A stretch of 64,000 nt of DNA from CAWBAT01 sp046331665 (GTDB lineage: Bacteria > Acidobacteriota > Terriglobia > Versatilivoradales > Versatilivoraceae), in the NCBI GenBank assembly GCA_046331665.1, contig JAXLQK010000013.1:114411-178410 (forward strand). The letters run 5' to 3'. Within the stretch, counting starts at the first letter, position 1. Every line of letters starts with the position of its first letter. Below, piece by piece: positions 1 to 9,334 of this stretch. The position numbers were made by a program, and so were the translations under genes. The notes beneath the pieces are model-generated. The model searched no databases, was not told the origin of the DNA, and was given only the letters and a program-made list of their open reading frames with translations.

Positions 1-1009
1 CCAGAGGCTCGGGCATGGCAACCTTCTCAACTTCGGCGAACTGGAGCGTACCGATGGCCTGACTGCGCGCCGCCCATTGCCCGTTGGGAGCAAGAATACC
101 GCTCTCGGGAGCTTGATGGTCCAGGTTTGCCAGCGCAGCGCTTTCCGAGGGTTTCTCTACAGGCTTCGATGGCTGTCGCGAAGCCGCCGTCGTCTGTTTA
201 TGGAAGCGCACCACAAGACCTGAGTCAGAAGCCTCGATCGTGTAGGGACTTTTCCGCGAAACATCGAAGACGCATCGCACCAACTTGCCTTGCTGGGATT
301 CACCAAAGCCAAAGCGGATCTTCTGGATGAGATCCGTTCGCAGACGGAGCGATTGATGCGAAACCTTAAATTCCGATCCCGTCACATCCACGACAATTCG
401 GTTGGGAGATTCAAGTTCAAAAGCCTGAAATTCAGGTTTGGACGTCGTCTGGAGATTCAACGTCAGCTCTTGTTCATCTTCCACAATACTGACATCGCGG
501 AGGGGAGCCTTGGAACCTCGGGAGATATCGGCATTTCCCCCGGCTTTAGGTACAGCGGGATTTGCCGTGGGGGATTGAGAAGCGGCTGGAATAGGAGAAC
601 TAAAAACTAAACGGAGTTTTCCACGGTCTGCCTGGAGCGCATACTGGATCGGTTGGACCAGATTGAACTCAATTCTGACCATCGGTTTCTGACCTTCCCC
701 GATGACTGTTACGTTGGCAAACTCCACCTGAGCGGTTTTGAAATCCACGAAGTTCTTCTCGAGGGAAGATTCAGCACCCATCACATCCAGAATGAAGAGT
801 CGAGGATTGGGGTAGTAAGAAGTATAGTCCAACGCACGATCGGCGAGAATGTCGATCGTCGTCCGGCCGGGATTCTCGGAAAAGGTCATTGCCTTCAAGT
901 GCGTCGGCGGACGTTCTCCGGCAACCCCTTCAGCCCGGAGGGGCAAGGCGCAGAGCCCCAGCCATATCAGATTGAGTATCAGCAATTTTGAAAAATATTT
1001 ACTTCGCAT
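1..1009 (-). CDS. pilQ: Type IV pilus secretin PilQ, N-terminal part (cut by window edge)
   Basis: Outer-membrane secretin through which the type IV pilus leaves the cell. About 336 codons are open from ATG 1009 to the window edge. The start MRSKYFSKLLILNLIWLGL is a signal peptide. It is followed by two AMIN-type beta-rich repeats (roughly residues 35-140 and 165-265) that bind peptidoglycan in PilQ proteins, then a Pro/Ala/Ser-rich linker. The secretin pore domain lies outside the window. The start overlaps the pilP stop by 11 nt, so the two are translationally coupled. Identity rests on the AMIN repeats and on the pilM-N-O-P-Q order, which is fixed in this family. Confidence 0.88.
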   Translation of the reverse strand, partial: MRSKYFSKLLILNLIWLGLCALPLRAEGVAGERPPTHLKAMTFSENPGRTTIDILADRALDYTSYYPNPRLFILDVMGAESSLEKNFVDFKTAQVEFANVTVIGEGQKPMVRIEFNLVQPIQYALQADRGKLRLVFSSPIPAASQSPTANPAVPKAGGNADISRGSKAPLRDVSIVEDEQELTLNLQTTSKPEFQAFELESPNRIVVDVTGSEFKVSHQSLRLRTDLIQKIRFGFGESQQGKLVRCVFDVSRKSPYTIEASDSGLVVRFHKQTTAASRQPSKPVEKPSESAALANLDHQAPESGILAPNGQWAARSQAIGTLQFAEVEKVAMPEPL

Positions 1010-1544
1010 CTTTTCCGTCTCCTCGAGCCGGGTATAGCTTCTTCACAACTTGTTGAGTAACCTTCTTCCCGTGGCTATCCGTCAGATATTGATTCATGAT
1101 CATTGCGTCATTGCGGATTTCGATCACCTTGCCGTCATAGAGATCATCGTTGGCATGAATAAAATAGGTCTTGCCCCGGTACCCCGTCGTGAGTGCCATG
1201 TTGACACCATTTTTCTTCACAATCCCGACCAGGATGATCTCGGACACCAGTTGCCCTTTCAGACCGGGGGGACGGACGATGGGGGCGCTGACCGCCAGTA
1301 CTGAATTGGCAACATCCAGGCTGCGAAATGGATCGCGGCGCCCTTTGGCTTCATATTTATAGTTCATCGCCGGAGCTTCCTGAGCGGCCGGCGGTGGTGT
1401 GGCGACTGTGGGGGCCGCTGGCAAAGAGGCTGCGGGCTTGGCCGCTTTTTCCAGTTGGCCCGCCTGCTGGGCCTCAAGGATAGGGCTCATCCCCAGCGAA
1501 ATCATGCACACAATTAAATTGAGAGCTATGCGCGTTCCATTCAT
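999..1544 (-). CDS. pilP: Type IV pilus assembly protein PilP
   Basis: Periplasmic pilot protein that links the inner-membrane PilN/PilO pair to the PilQ secretin. 181 residues: a hydrophobic leader (about 1-24), a Pro/Ala-rich unstructured linker (25-60), then the PilP beta domain with the family signature GRRDPFRSL and a LVGIVKKNG strand. Many PilP proteins are lipoproteins; here the only early Cys (residue 13) sits inside the hydrophobic stretch with no lipobox, so it is probably a plain Sec substrate. The start overlaps the pilO stop by 4 nt. Confidence 0.9.
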   Translation of the reverse strand: MNGTRIALNLIVCMISLGMSPILEAQQAGQLEKAAKPAASLPAAPTVATPPPAAQEAPAMNYKYEAKGRRDPFRSLDVANSVLAVSAPIVRPPGLKGQLVSEIILVGIVKKNGVNMALTTGYRGKTYFIHANDDLYDGKVIEIRNDAMIMNQYLTDSHGKKVTQQVVKKLYPARGDGKDAK

Positions 1545-2158
1545 TTCTTTGTGTTAGGAGCCAGTTTGTTCGCTCCCTCTCCGATATCTTTCTCCTCGTT
1601 ATAAACGAAGGTGGTTGCTGTGCAGGTCGCTGTGATCGTTTGATTCGATTGCTGCTTCTTGTTCTCAATGATCTTGACATCAGACACATTGACGATTCTC
1701 GAGAACTTGCTCAACTTATCGAAGAATGCGCCCAGGCTGTGATAACTTCCCTCAACTTCCAGGTTGATGGGCCATTCCGAGAAAAAGTCTTTTTGAAGCA
1801 CAGGAAGAGGCTGAAATTTCTTGATCATCAAATTCGAAGCCACCGCGCTTTCCTGAACCTGGTGGAGCAATTGATCGGTTTGTTTGGCTTCCGGGAGAAT
1901 GATCTTCAAGGTCGATAGCTTATTGAGCAGTTGTTTGTTTTGGGTCAGGAATTCCTGATGTTTCTGTTCCACCGCCTGCCCGCGTTGAATTTCCACTTTC
2001 AGGCCGTCCAGCTGACCCTGCTTGATCTTGATTTGCTGATCGAGTCCCGAAATGAAGAAGTACCAACCCATCCCCGCAATAATGATCCCAAAAATCGAGA
2101 AAATGCCGAGCTGGGTATACCAGGGAATGTTGTTAAATCGTTTAAGGTCGAGGTCCAT
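1541..2158 (-). CDS. pilO: Type IV pilus inner-membrane protein PilO
   Basis: Bitopic inner-membrane protein that pairs with PilN and carries PilP in the pilus alignment complex. 205 residues: short cytoplasmic N-terminus, one membrane segment (about residues 17-35), a coiled coil (about 36-85, rich in Gln/Lys/Glu), then a ferredoxin-like periplasmic domain. Length and order are typical. It lies 12 nt after pilN and overlaps pilP by 4 nt, consistent with one transcript. Confidence 0.9.
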   Translation of the reverse strand: MDLDLKRFNNIPWYTQLGIFSIFGIIIAGMGWYFFISGLDQQIKIKQGQLDGLKVEIQRGQAVEQKHQEFLTQNKQLLNKLSTLKIILPEAKQTDQLLHQVQESAVASNLMIKKFQPLPVLQKDFFSEWPINLEVEGSYHSLGAFFDKLSKFSRIVNVSDVKIIENKKQQSNQTITATCTATTFVYNEEKDIGEGANKLAPNTKK

Positions 2159-2170
2159 AACGCCCCAAGA

Positions 2171-2773
2171 TCATGAATTGACCGCTGCAGCCGTTGCGGC
2201 TGCGCCGCCGGCCACCAAGTCACCTTCAAAAGTGATGGAAAAAGTATAGTGATTGTTGTCTTCCTGGAGATTCACCAGGTTTACATTCCTAAAATTTCCG
2301 ACTCGTACCAGATTGGTAATGAAATCGGCCACGTTGTCAGGGGAGCCCATCGCCGTCCCGTTGAGGGTTATCATGTTGTCTTTCTGGGTCAGCTCCTTTA
2401 ACCAGACTCCCTCGGATTGCTGGACACAGTCACTGAGAACGTCGAGGACGCGAACAGGACCGGATTGATTTCGCTTCAGGGACTCAATTACATTAATACG
2501 GGTTTCCAGCAGTTTGCGGCGTTTTTCAAAGGCTTCGTTTTCCTTGAGGAGCCCTTCCTGGCGAACTTTTTCCTTTTTCGCCTGGACAATCTGGCGGCTG
2601 ACCTCCTCTTCCTCTTTGACGAGGGCCTGCTCCCAAAAATAGACCACACCAATGGATATCACCACGACCGAGATCGCCATGATCAACTGCATGGCCTGAT
2701 TCGACGCGGTGCGGATTTTTCTGGCTTTAACCGCCTTTACTTTCGTCCTGCCCAGCAAGTTGATGCGAATCAT
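2171..2773 (-). CDS. pilN: Type IV pilus inner-membrane protein PilN
   Basis: PilN binds cytoplasmic PilM through its short N-terminal peptide; here the start is MIRINLLG, matching the conserved INLLP-type PilM-binding motif. One membrane segment (about residues 28-47) is followed by a Glu/Lys-rich coiled coil and a small alpha/beta periplasmic domain ending in an Ala-rich tail. 200 residues, normal for the family. It overlaps pilM by 4 nt. Confidence 0.9.
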   Translation of the reverse strand: MIRINLLGRTKVKAVKARKIRTASNQAMQLIMAISVVVISIGVVYFWEQALVKEEEEVSRQIVQAKKEKVRQEGLLKENEAFEKRRKLLETRINVIESLKRNQSGPVRVLDVLSDCVQQSEGVWLKELTQKDNMITLNGTAMGSPDNVADFITNLVRVGNFRNVNLVNLQEDNNHYTFSITFEGDLVAGGAAATAAAVNS

Positions 2774-3825
2774 GATTGCACGAAACTCCTTAAGGCGAGG
2801 CCAACAGCCACGGCCATACTCGGAGAAATATCATCCAAATAACCGAGGTCGATCCCTTTGCCAACGGCAATTCCCTTGAATGGATCAAGAACTTCAACAG
2901 GAACGTTCAGGCGGTTTTGAACCATCTCCACGAATCCGACTACCTTGGCGCACCCGCCACTGAGATAGACGCGTTGCAATTGTTCGCCCACCGTGGTGGC
3001 CCGGAAGAAATCAAAGGTTTTTTGAATCTCCAGCAGGAGGACCTCGGAAACAGACTCAATCATCAAATCAACATTCTCCCGTTGAACCCCTTCGATGGAT
3101 TTCCCTTTCTTGACCTCTTCCGCCTCTTCGAAGCTCAAATTCATTTCTTTCTGTAAGGCATCGGTGAACTGATTTCCACCCACTGAGACGTCTCGTGAGA
3201 ACAGGGGTGTGCCTCCCTTCGTGACCACGATATTCATGATGCTGGCGCCGATATTTAATAGGGCAATCGTGGCATTGGGGGCGGGATGATAACTCGCTTC
3301 AAAGGCGTTTTGGACTGCAAAGGCATCAATATCGACCACCACCGGAACCTTTCCCGCCTGGGTGATCACATTGGTGTGGTTGAGGATCTTGTCTTTCTTG
3401 ACGGCGACAAGCAGGACGTCGGTCGTCGCTCCCGAACCTTGGGTGTCCAAGACCTGGTAATCGAGGTTTACGTCCGCGATATCAAAGGGAATGTGCTGTT
3501 CGGCCTCCCACTGGATCGATTCTTCCAGCTCTTCCTCGCTCATGGCCGGCAGAGAGATCTTCTTGACGATGACCGAGTGGCCTGACACGGAAGTCGCGAC
3601 ACTTCGTGTTTTGATTTTCTTCTGAGAGAAGATCTTGGTTATGGAGTCCGACACGGATAAGGCATCCATGATCGCCCCATCCACGACGGTATCCGACGCC
3701 AAGGGTTCCAGTCCGGCATGGACCAGCTCATAACCGCCTTTCGACTTCCTGAGCTCCACGGCTTTGACGGAACTGGAGCCGATATCCAATCCTACTAGTG
3801 GCTTCTGTCGTGAAAAAAGTTGCAC
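2770..3825 (-). CDS. pilM: Type IV pilus assembly ATPase-fold protein PilM
   Basis: Cytoplasmic actin/FtsA-fold protein that binds PilN and nucleotide and anchors the pilus alignment complex. 351 residues. The phosphate-binding loop GLDIGSSSVKAVEL is at residues 13-26; a second nucleotide-fold element, LLNIGAS, lies near residue 190 and YLSGGCAKV near 288. The likely start is GTG, preceded by an AGGT-type ribosome site. First gene of the pilM-N-O-P-Q operon; a small DNA-binding gene ends 60 nt upstream. Confidence 0.92.
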   Translation of the reverse strand: MQLFSRQKPLVGLDIGSSSVKAVELRKSKGGYELVHAGLEPLASDTVVDGAIMDALSVSDSITKIFSQKKIKTRSVATSVSGHSVIVKKISLPAMSEEELEESIQWEAEQHIPFDIADVNLDYQVLDTQGSGATTDVLLVAVKKDKILNHTNVITQAGKVPVVVDIDAFAVQNAFEASYHPAPNATIALLNIGASIMNIVVTKGGTPLFSRDVSVGGNQFTDALQKEMNLSFEEAEEVKKGKSIEGVQRENVDLMIESVSEVLLLEIQKTFDFFRATTVGEQLQRVYLSGGCAKVVGFVEMVQNRLNVPVEVLDPFKGIAVGKGIDLGYLDDISPSMAVAVGLALRSFVQS

Positions 3826-3885
3826 GCTCTTGCACCTAACACTTTGAGATCAAAACCATTTTATCGATAGCCCGAAGTTCAAACT

Positions 3886-4140
3886 TTAACTTCGCTCTGA
3901 GGAAAATTTTCTGCTCTTCATTTCCATCCATTCATCCAGGACGGTTTTCTTAAAGCGCCAACGATTGCCCAACTTGAAGGCAGGAATTCGATCGCTGGAC
4001 ACATACTTGTAAAGAGTATCCGGGGAGATGCCCAAGTACTGGGACGCTTCTTTGACATTCATGACTTCCTTGGGTTGCGGCATGCTCCCGTCCTCATCCT
4101 TCAGTTTTGTTTCTTTTATCGGCAAACTTTTTCCGGACAT
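3886..4140 (-). CDS. Excisionase-type helix-turn-helix DNA-binding protein
   Basis: 84 residues with one HTH_17/MerR-like winged helix-turn-helix (about residues 28-78). The signature EASQYLGISPDTLYKYV is followed by IPAFKLGNRWRFKK, the wing seen in excisionase-family proteins. Such small proteins act as phage excisionases or as stand-alone transcription regulators; no integrase or att-like repeat is nearby, so a chromosomal regulator is more likely. Co-oriented with and 60 nt upstream of pilM, so it may be co-transcribed with or regulate the pilus operon (inference). Confidence 0.8.
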   Translation of the reverse strand: MSGKSLPIKETKLKDEDGSMPQPKEVMNVKEASQYLGISPDTLYKYVSSDRIPAFKLGNRWRFKKTVLDEWMEMKSRKFSSERS

Positions 4141-4347
4141 TAGTGCATATAAATTAGATTGTCGATGGCCCCCGCCCGAGATTTATGCCGTTTTCTTGGA
4201 AAACCCAGAATTGCCGCAAAACCGCTCCAGAGTGCCAATGAACTGCCGGTGCGAGTCTCCGCATGGAGCCTGCGCTCTAAGACGGCTGGGTAACCGCCCG
4301 GCACTTTCTCATGTCCGCAGGGTTTTTCTAATTGACAGAGAACGCAG
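4141..4347. promoter_or_regulatory. Candidate structured leader with competing helices
   Basis: No coding signal. Complementary hexamers are concentrated here: 4231-4236 pairs with 4300-4305, 4244-4249 pairs with 4298-4303 (so these two helices exclude each other), and 4269-4274 pairs with 4316-4321. In the minus orientation this would be the 5' leader of the HTH-pilM operon; in the plus orientation it lies just before the DUF815 gene. It does not match a riboswitch class I can name. Confidence 0.3.
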
Positions 4348-4389
4348 GTGAATTATAAGTTTTCTTTCCTTTGCTTTGAGGTTTCATCG

Positions 4390-5790
4390 GTGAAGCTGCG
4401 ATCTTCCTCCTCAAAAACCAAATCGAACGCTTTCTCTTCGGATGCCTTTCTTCGTCTGTTCCAGGCGGGGACGAATCTGGTGATCTACCGCGATATTTTG
4501 AAGGAACCGGTGGTGAGTCATTTCCTGTCGTTACTGGAGCAGCTGGGGAAGGAGGGCAACCCGGGTCGGGGACGAAGCCGGAAAATTGCGGAGTCTTATG
4601 CCAGGTTTTTTTCCGGGTTGGCACACCTGGGGCAAGAGCCGCAGGAAGAGCCTGTCGGAACGGTCTGGCAGAATCACCTGCTCAATCTGATTTTGGATGC
4701 GGAAAATCCCTTTAGTACCTCCGCCTCTCATGGTTTATTTCCGAAAGAAAAAAATTCTTTGACGGAACAAGCCGCTCTGGACTTGCGGCTACTGAAGACC
4801 CTTCATGATGTCGACGGCCGTCAACTTCTTCAGTATTTGCATGAGTTGCCTTGCGATATGGAGTGGGAGTCGTGGGAGAAGCTGCCCCAATCTCTTCGCG
4901 GCGGACAACCCGGCTCTCTTCGTGGAAGGTTCAAACAACAGCTCCAGCAATCTGCCGATTGGGCAGTTGAAATCAAGGCTCTCTACGATTTTTATGGCCG
5001 TACCGGCGTCGGGAAGTTTGGGCGGTTTCGAGCCTTCCATTGGAAGCCGGGCTCCGATGGCGGAGTCATTGTCCCTATCCCCGATCCCGACCCAGTCCGG
5101 CTGGAAGACCTGATCGGTTTCGAAGACCAGAAGCAGCTTCTAATTCACAATACCGAATTCTTTCTTTCTGGAATCCCCGCCAACAATGTCTTCGTTTACG
5201 GCGATCGCGGGACTGGAAAATCCTCCGCCATTAAGGCGCTTCTTCACCACTTCCCCCAACAGCCTCTGCGAATGCTGGAAATCTCGCGAGACGATCTGGC
5301 CGACCTGCCCGAAGTCATGCATACCTTGCGGGGCAGACCTGAATACTTCATCGTGTTCGTGGATGACTTGTCTTTTGAAGAAGGCGAGACCCAATATAAG
5401 ACTCTCAAGGCCGTTCTGGAAGGCAGTCTCGAAGCGCGACCCCGCAACGTCGTGGTCTACGCAACCTCCAACCGTCGCCATTTAATCAAGGAAAATTTCT
5501 CGGATCGGGTGTTGGATAACAGCGGGGAAGTTCGACCGCAAGACACCTTGCAGGAAAAGGTTTCACTCTCGGACCGGTTTGGAATCCAATTGGTCTTTGT
5601 GGCGCCGGATCAGGACGAGTATCTCCGGATCGTTCGCTCCATGGCGCAACGGCGACAGTTCAGCCTCGCAGACGAGGAACTCACCCGAAAAGCCCTGCTT
5701 TGGGTGCAACGCCACAATACGCGCAGTGGCCGGACCGCCCGTCAATTTATCGATTACCTGGGTGGAGAACTGGGAAAGCCTTTGCCCTAA
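4390..5790 (+). CDS. DUF815 family AAA+ ATPase
   Basis: AAA-type ATPase of the DUF815 family, whose role is not established. An all-helical N-terminal part (about 1-230) precedes the ATPase core: Walker A VYGDRGTGKSSA near residue 270, Walker B FIVFVDDLSFEE near 322, sensor-1 YATSNRRHL near 360 and an arginine-rich sensor-2 region. I chose GTG 4390 because GAGG lies 8 nt upstream; GTG 4348 would add 14 residues with a poor ribosome site. It ends 48 nt before the convergent glycan phosphorylase gene. Confidence 0.85.
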   Translation: MKLRSSSSKTKSNAFSSDAFLRLFQAGTNLVIYRDILKEPVVSHFLSLLEQLGKEGNPGRGRSRKIAESYARFFSGLAHLGQEPQEEPVGTVWQNHLLNLILDAENPFSTSASHGLFPKEKNSLTEQAALDLRLLKTLHDVDGRQLLQYLHELPCDMEWESWEKLPQSLRGGQPGSLRGRFKQQLQQSADWAVEIKALYDFYGRTGVGKFGRFRAFHWKPGSDGGVIVPIPDPDPVRLEDLIGFEDQKQLLIHNTEFFLSGIPANNVFVYGDRGTGKSSAIKALLHHFPQQPLRMLEISRDDLADLPEVMHTLRGRPEYFIVFVDDLSFEEGETQYKTLKAVLEGSLEARPRNVVVYATSNRRHLIKENFSDRVLDNSGEVRPQDTLQEKVSLSDRFGIQLVFVAPDQDEYLRIVRSMAQRRQFSLADEELTRKALLWVQRHNTRSGRTARQFIDYLGGELGKPLP

Positions 5791-5837
5791 ACCTCGCCCG
5801 GCGCCAGTTTTCCACTCCCCTCACGATCCAGCAAGGC

Positions 5838-8012
5838 TTAACTTTTCAGAACCAGCTTCCGGCTGAGGTAATACTTGGTCGTATATTCCGCCACCATCCG
5901 GTCGGTGTTGTAATTGGGAATAAGCGTCTGCATGCTGCGCCGGACCCTTTCAATCCATCCCCGAGGGATCCCTTCTTCATCACGATCGAAGAAAAGCGGG
6001 ATGACCGACTCGGAAAGGGTCTGGTACAGAGACGCGGCGTCGGCGGCGTCTTGAATCTCCGGGTCTTCTCCCGAGGCGTCCTCGCCAATAGCCCAACCAT
6101 TCGTCCCGTCAAATGCCTCACGCCACCATCCGTCCAGAACACTTAAATTCAGCCCCCCATGCACAGCCACCTTCTGCCCGCTGGTCCCGCTGGCTTCCAG
6201 GGGACGCCGCGGTGTATTAAGCCAGACATCCGCTCCTGAAATGAGGTGCCGCGCCACATTGATGTCATAATTCTCCAGGAATACAACCTTCCCGAAGAAA
6301 TCATTGCGTTTGGTGATTTCCTGAATCTGTTGAATGAATTCCTTCCCCTTGTCGTCGCGAGGGTGCGCTTTCCCCGCAAAGAGCAGCTGGATGGGGCGCT
6401 GGGGGTCATTGAAGAGGGAGACGGCCCTGGCCAGGTCCCGAAAGATCAGGGGAGCCCGTTTGTAGGCGGCAAACCTTCGGGCAAAACCAATCGTGAGCGC
6501 ATCTGGAGAAAGGATTCTTTCAAAGATTCTTGCCCCATCGCCTCCCAGGCGCTGATTTTGTTCACGCAGCCTCTTTCTGGCAAATTCCACCAATTCCCGT
6601 CGCAAGGCATAGCGAAGCGACCAGATCTCTTCGTCGGAAATAACCTCCCGGTCCGACACGATCTTCCACAAATCCGGGTACATCAAGCGGGTTTCCCAAT
6701 CCTGCCCCAGATGGGTCTTCCAAAATCGTCGCGTTGGGCGCGTCATCCATCCCCGGACATGCACTCCATTGGTAATATGCCCGATGGGGGCGGCATGGAA
6801 ACTCTTTTGGCGATACAGCTCCTTCCACATCTCCCGGCTGACTTCACCATGCAATTCACTGACGCCATTCGCGGCTCGGGACATCCGCAACGCCAGTACG
6901 GTCATGCAAAAACTTTCTTGCGCATCCTCGGGATTGATCCGTCCATAGCTCTGAAACTTCTGGGAATCAAAACCGAGGGAACGGGAATACTGGCCAAGAA
7001 CATATTCCATGAGCTCCGGGGAAAAGCGGTCATGGCCCGCCGGAACGGGGGTGTGGGTTGTGAAGACACAGTGCTCGCGTACCCAATCTTCGGCTTCGTG
7101 CAGGGTGGCCCCCCGCTTTAATTGTCGATGCATTAATTCAAACGTCAAAAAGGCGGAATGCCCTTCATTCATATGATAAACGGCAGGTTCGATACGCAGA
7201 GCTTCCAAGAGGCGCGTCCCGCCAATCCCCATGATGACTTCCTGGCCAATCCGCGTGGCGGTTTCTCCTCCGTAGACCCTTCCCGTCAAGTCCCGGTAGT
7301 GCTCTTCGTTCTGGGGAAGTTGCGTATCCAACAGGTAAATGGTGGTGCATCCGACACTCAGCTTCCACGCCTGGAATCTCACCTGGCTATGCTGCATTTC
7401 AATAGAAAGAACCAGCGGAGCCCCGTCTTCTCCCAACACCAGATCGAGGGGGAGATCGTTCTTGTCGATGAGCGGATAATACTCCTCCTGCCAGCCGTGC
7501 GGGGCAATCTGCTGATGGAAGTAACCCTGGCGATAAAACAGCGTGATGCCGATCAAGGGGACCCCCAGATCGCTGGCCGATTTGGCATGATCTCCGGCGA
7601 GCACTCCCAACCCTCCCGAATAAATGGGCAGACTTTCATGAATGGCGAATTCTGCGCTGAAATAAGCGACGGGTTTCCTGAGGAATGGCGCGGCATGTGC
7701 CGAACACCAACTGCGCTCACGATGGAGATATTCACGAATCTCCACCAGCACTTCGGAAACGCGGGCGGCAAAATCCTTCTCCATCAATCGGGCCTTGAGC
7801 TCGGCATGAGAGAGGGAGTTTAGAACGACCACGGCATTGTGGTTCGACGAACTCCAGGCGAGTGGAGACAGTTCGGCAAAGATCTCCTGAGCCTCCGGAT
7901 TCCATGTCCACCAAAGGTTCCGGCTCAATTGCCGCAATTCTTCCGTCATGACATCGAGGTCTTTAATTCTTTCGCGATAGACTGCCATCTCATCGGCACG
8001 CAATCGATTCAA
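5838..8012 (-). CDS. glgP: Alpha-glucan (glycogen/maltodextrin) phosphorylase
   Basis: Releases glucose-1-phosphate from alpha-1,4-glucans with pyridoxal phosphate (GT35). 724 residues, the short bacterial type with an N-terminal DUF3417 domain (residues about 15-110, with LSRNLWWTWNPEA). Further signatures are YFSAEFAIHESLPIYSGGLG, YHMNEGHSAF, and the PLP site EASGTSGQKVAVHGGLN, whose Lys holds the cofactor. Monocistronic and convergent with DUF815. Expected in glycogen or maltodextrin turnover; no other glg gene is in the window. Confidence 0.93.
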   Translation of the reverse strand: MNRLRADEMAVYRERIKDLDVMTEELRQLSRNLWWTWNPEAQEIFAELSPLAWSSSNHNAVVVLNSLSHAELKARLMEKDFAARVSEVLVEIREYLHRERSWCSAHAAPFLRKPVAYFSAEFAIHESLPIYSGGLGVLAGDHAKSASDLGVPLIGITLFYRQGYFHQQIAPHGWQEEYYPLIDKNDLPLDLVLGEDGAPLVLSIEMQHSQVRFQAWKLSVGCTTIYLLDTQLPQNEEHYRDLTGRVYGGETATRIGQEVIMGIGGTRLLEALRIEPAVYHMNEGHSAFLTFELMHRQLKRGATLHEAEDWVREHCVFTTHTPVPAGHDRFSPELMEYVLGQYSRSLGFDSQKFQSYGRINPEDAQESFCMTVLALRMSRAANGVSELHGEVSREMWKELYRQKSFHAAPIGHITNGVHVRGWMTRPTRRFWKTHLGQDWETRLMYPDLWKIVSDREVISDEEIWSLRYALRRELVEFARKRLREQNQRLGGDGARIFERILSPDALTIGFARRFAAYKRAPLIFRDLARAVSLFNDPQRPIQLLFAGKAHPRDDKGKEFIQQIQEITKRNDFFGKVVFLENYDINVARHLISGADVWLNTPRRPLEASGTSGQKVAVHGGLNLSVLDGWWREAFDGTNGWAIGEDASGEDPEIQDAADAASLYQTLSESVIPLFFDRDEEGIPRGWIERVRRSMQTLIPNYNTDRMVAEYTTKYYLSRKLVLKS

Positions 8013-8354
8013 TCTCCCTTCCCTGATTTTTGCTGTATTTGCTTATCTTCAATGATTCCTGCCCCACTCATTGGGGACGGGCTTGATCGCCTGGATCGCC
8101 ATCGATGTTGCCGGACCAAACCCGTTGCAGCCATTGAGTCCGGCATCCGGTTCCAAACAACCCGGCAAACTTTTCGACCGGGGCAGGCCCCATTCAATTC
8201 ACGCCCTCCCTTGGGCGCGAAAATAGTATGCAAAAAATGAATCAAAAACCCAAATACATTGAATCAAAAAATTCCCAAGCTCGGCTAAAATAGAATCGTC
8301 TGAATCTGATTCTTTCTCCCCGCTGTTATCTTGTCGTACATCCGAGGTGTCACA
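8013..8354. other. Intergenic region between divergent glgP and UPF0173 genes
   Basis: 342 nt separating two divergent genes. The half nearest the hydrolase is AT-rich and is presumably where its promoter lies. A 78-codon minus-strand frame here has no protein-like composition. No repeat, tRNA or terminator seen. Confidence 0.5.
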
Positions 8355-9068
8355 GTGAGTTCAAAAAAAATTCGTATCACCTGGATGGGGCATTCAACGT
8401 TCAAGGTGGTCTCACCAGAAGATAAGTGCCTGCTAATCGATCCCTGGGTCAAAGGAAACCCGGCGTGTCCGGAATCCGCCAAAAAGCTTGATCGAGTGGA
8501 TCTCATGCTTCTGACCCATGGGCATTTTGACCATATCGGCGACGCGGTGGAACTGGCCAAGCAGTATGCTCCTGAGGTCGTCGGCATCTATGAGTTGGGT
8601 CATTGGCTGGAAAGCAAGGGGGTCAGCAAGATTTTTCCCATGAATAAGGGAGGAACTCAACGCCTTCAGGAAATAGCCGTGACCATGGTTCACGCCGATC
8701 ACAGCTGTGGGATTCTGGACGAAGGGGAAATTCTCTATGGAGGGGAAGCGGTCGGCTACGTTATCGAGTTTTCCTCGGGTTTCAAGATCTATCATTCTGG
8801 CGACACAAACCTCTTCGGGGACATGAGACTGATAGGCGAACTTTATGCCCCGCACCTTGCCATGCTGCCCATTGGGGATCTTTTTACGATGAGCCCTCGT
8901 GAAGCAGCTCATGCCTGTAGTTTTGTCGGGGCGAAAGTTGTTATTCCCATGCACTTTGGGACTTTCCCGGCACTGACGGGCACCCCGCAAGAACTGAGAG
9001 AACTGAGCCGGCATATTCCCGATCTGAAGATCATCGACATGAAACCCGGCGAGACCATGGAGTTCTGA
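8355..9068 (+). CDS. UPF0173 metal-dependent hydrolase (metallo-beta-lactamase fold)
   Basis: Metallo-beta-lactamase-fold hydrolase of the UPF0173 family; the substrate is unknown. 237 residues from GTG 8355, chosen because GAGGT lies 6-7 nt upstream; an upstream TTG at 8331 has no ribosome site. Family features: ITWMGHSTFKV at the start, the di-metal motif THGHFDHIGD (H-x-H-x-D-H), VHADHS, the IYHSGDTNLF strand, and the final VIPMHFGTFP. Single gene followed by an intrinsic terminator. Confidence 0.9.
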   Translation: MSSKKIRITWMGHSTFKVVSPEDKCLLIDPWVKGNPACPESAKKLDRVDLMLLTHGHFDHIGDAVELAKQYAPEVVGIYELGHWLESKGVSKIFPMNKGGTQRLQEIAVTMVHADHSCGILDEGEILYGGEAVGYVIEFSSGFKIYHSGDTNLFGDMRLIGELYAPHLAMLPIGDLFTMSPREAAHACSFVGAKVVIPMHFGTFPALTGTPQELRELSRHIPDLKIIDMKPGETMEF

Positions 9069-9089
9069 GCAACCACAATGGGAACCAAA

Positions 9090-9121
9090 GGGGAAATCAA
9101 GGTAATGATTTTCCCTTTTTC
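9090..9121 (+). terminator. Intrinsic terminator after UPF0173 gene
   Basis: A 10-bp stem (9090-9099 with 9106-9115, one G-T pair) with a 6-nt loop runs directly into TTTTT, 22 nt after the stop of the hydrolase gene. Confidence 0.75.
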
Positions 9122-9334
9122 CCCGCCACATTCTCGCCTCACGAAATCGCAGGCGGAAAAACTTTTCCGGCCTCTTACACACATTCCCCACTAACTTTTC
9201 GCAAACCAACAAGTTACAACCTTCACCAACGGACTCGCGTCTCTCCTCTCCCAGCTCTCAAAAAGGCAACATCCAGTCCCATCGTTATGGAATTCTGGTT
9301 GCAATTCTCAGATCATCATCATGGGGGAGCGAGC

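Noticed and set aside
4141..4347. Cobalamin or c-di-GMP-I riboswitch before the pilus or DUF815 gene
   Set aside because: A GCCGGTGCGAGTC-like stretch recalls a cobalamin leader, but the B12 box and the AGGGAA core are missing; the GEMM core is also absent. Kept only as an unnamed structured leader.
8009..8245. 78-codon minus-strand frame upstream of glgP
   Set aside because: Overlaps the glgP start by 4 nt but has no ribosome site and no protein-like composition.
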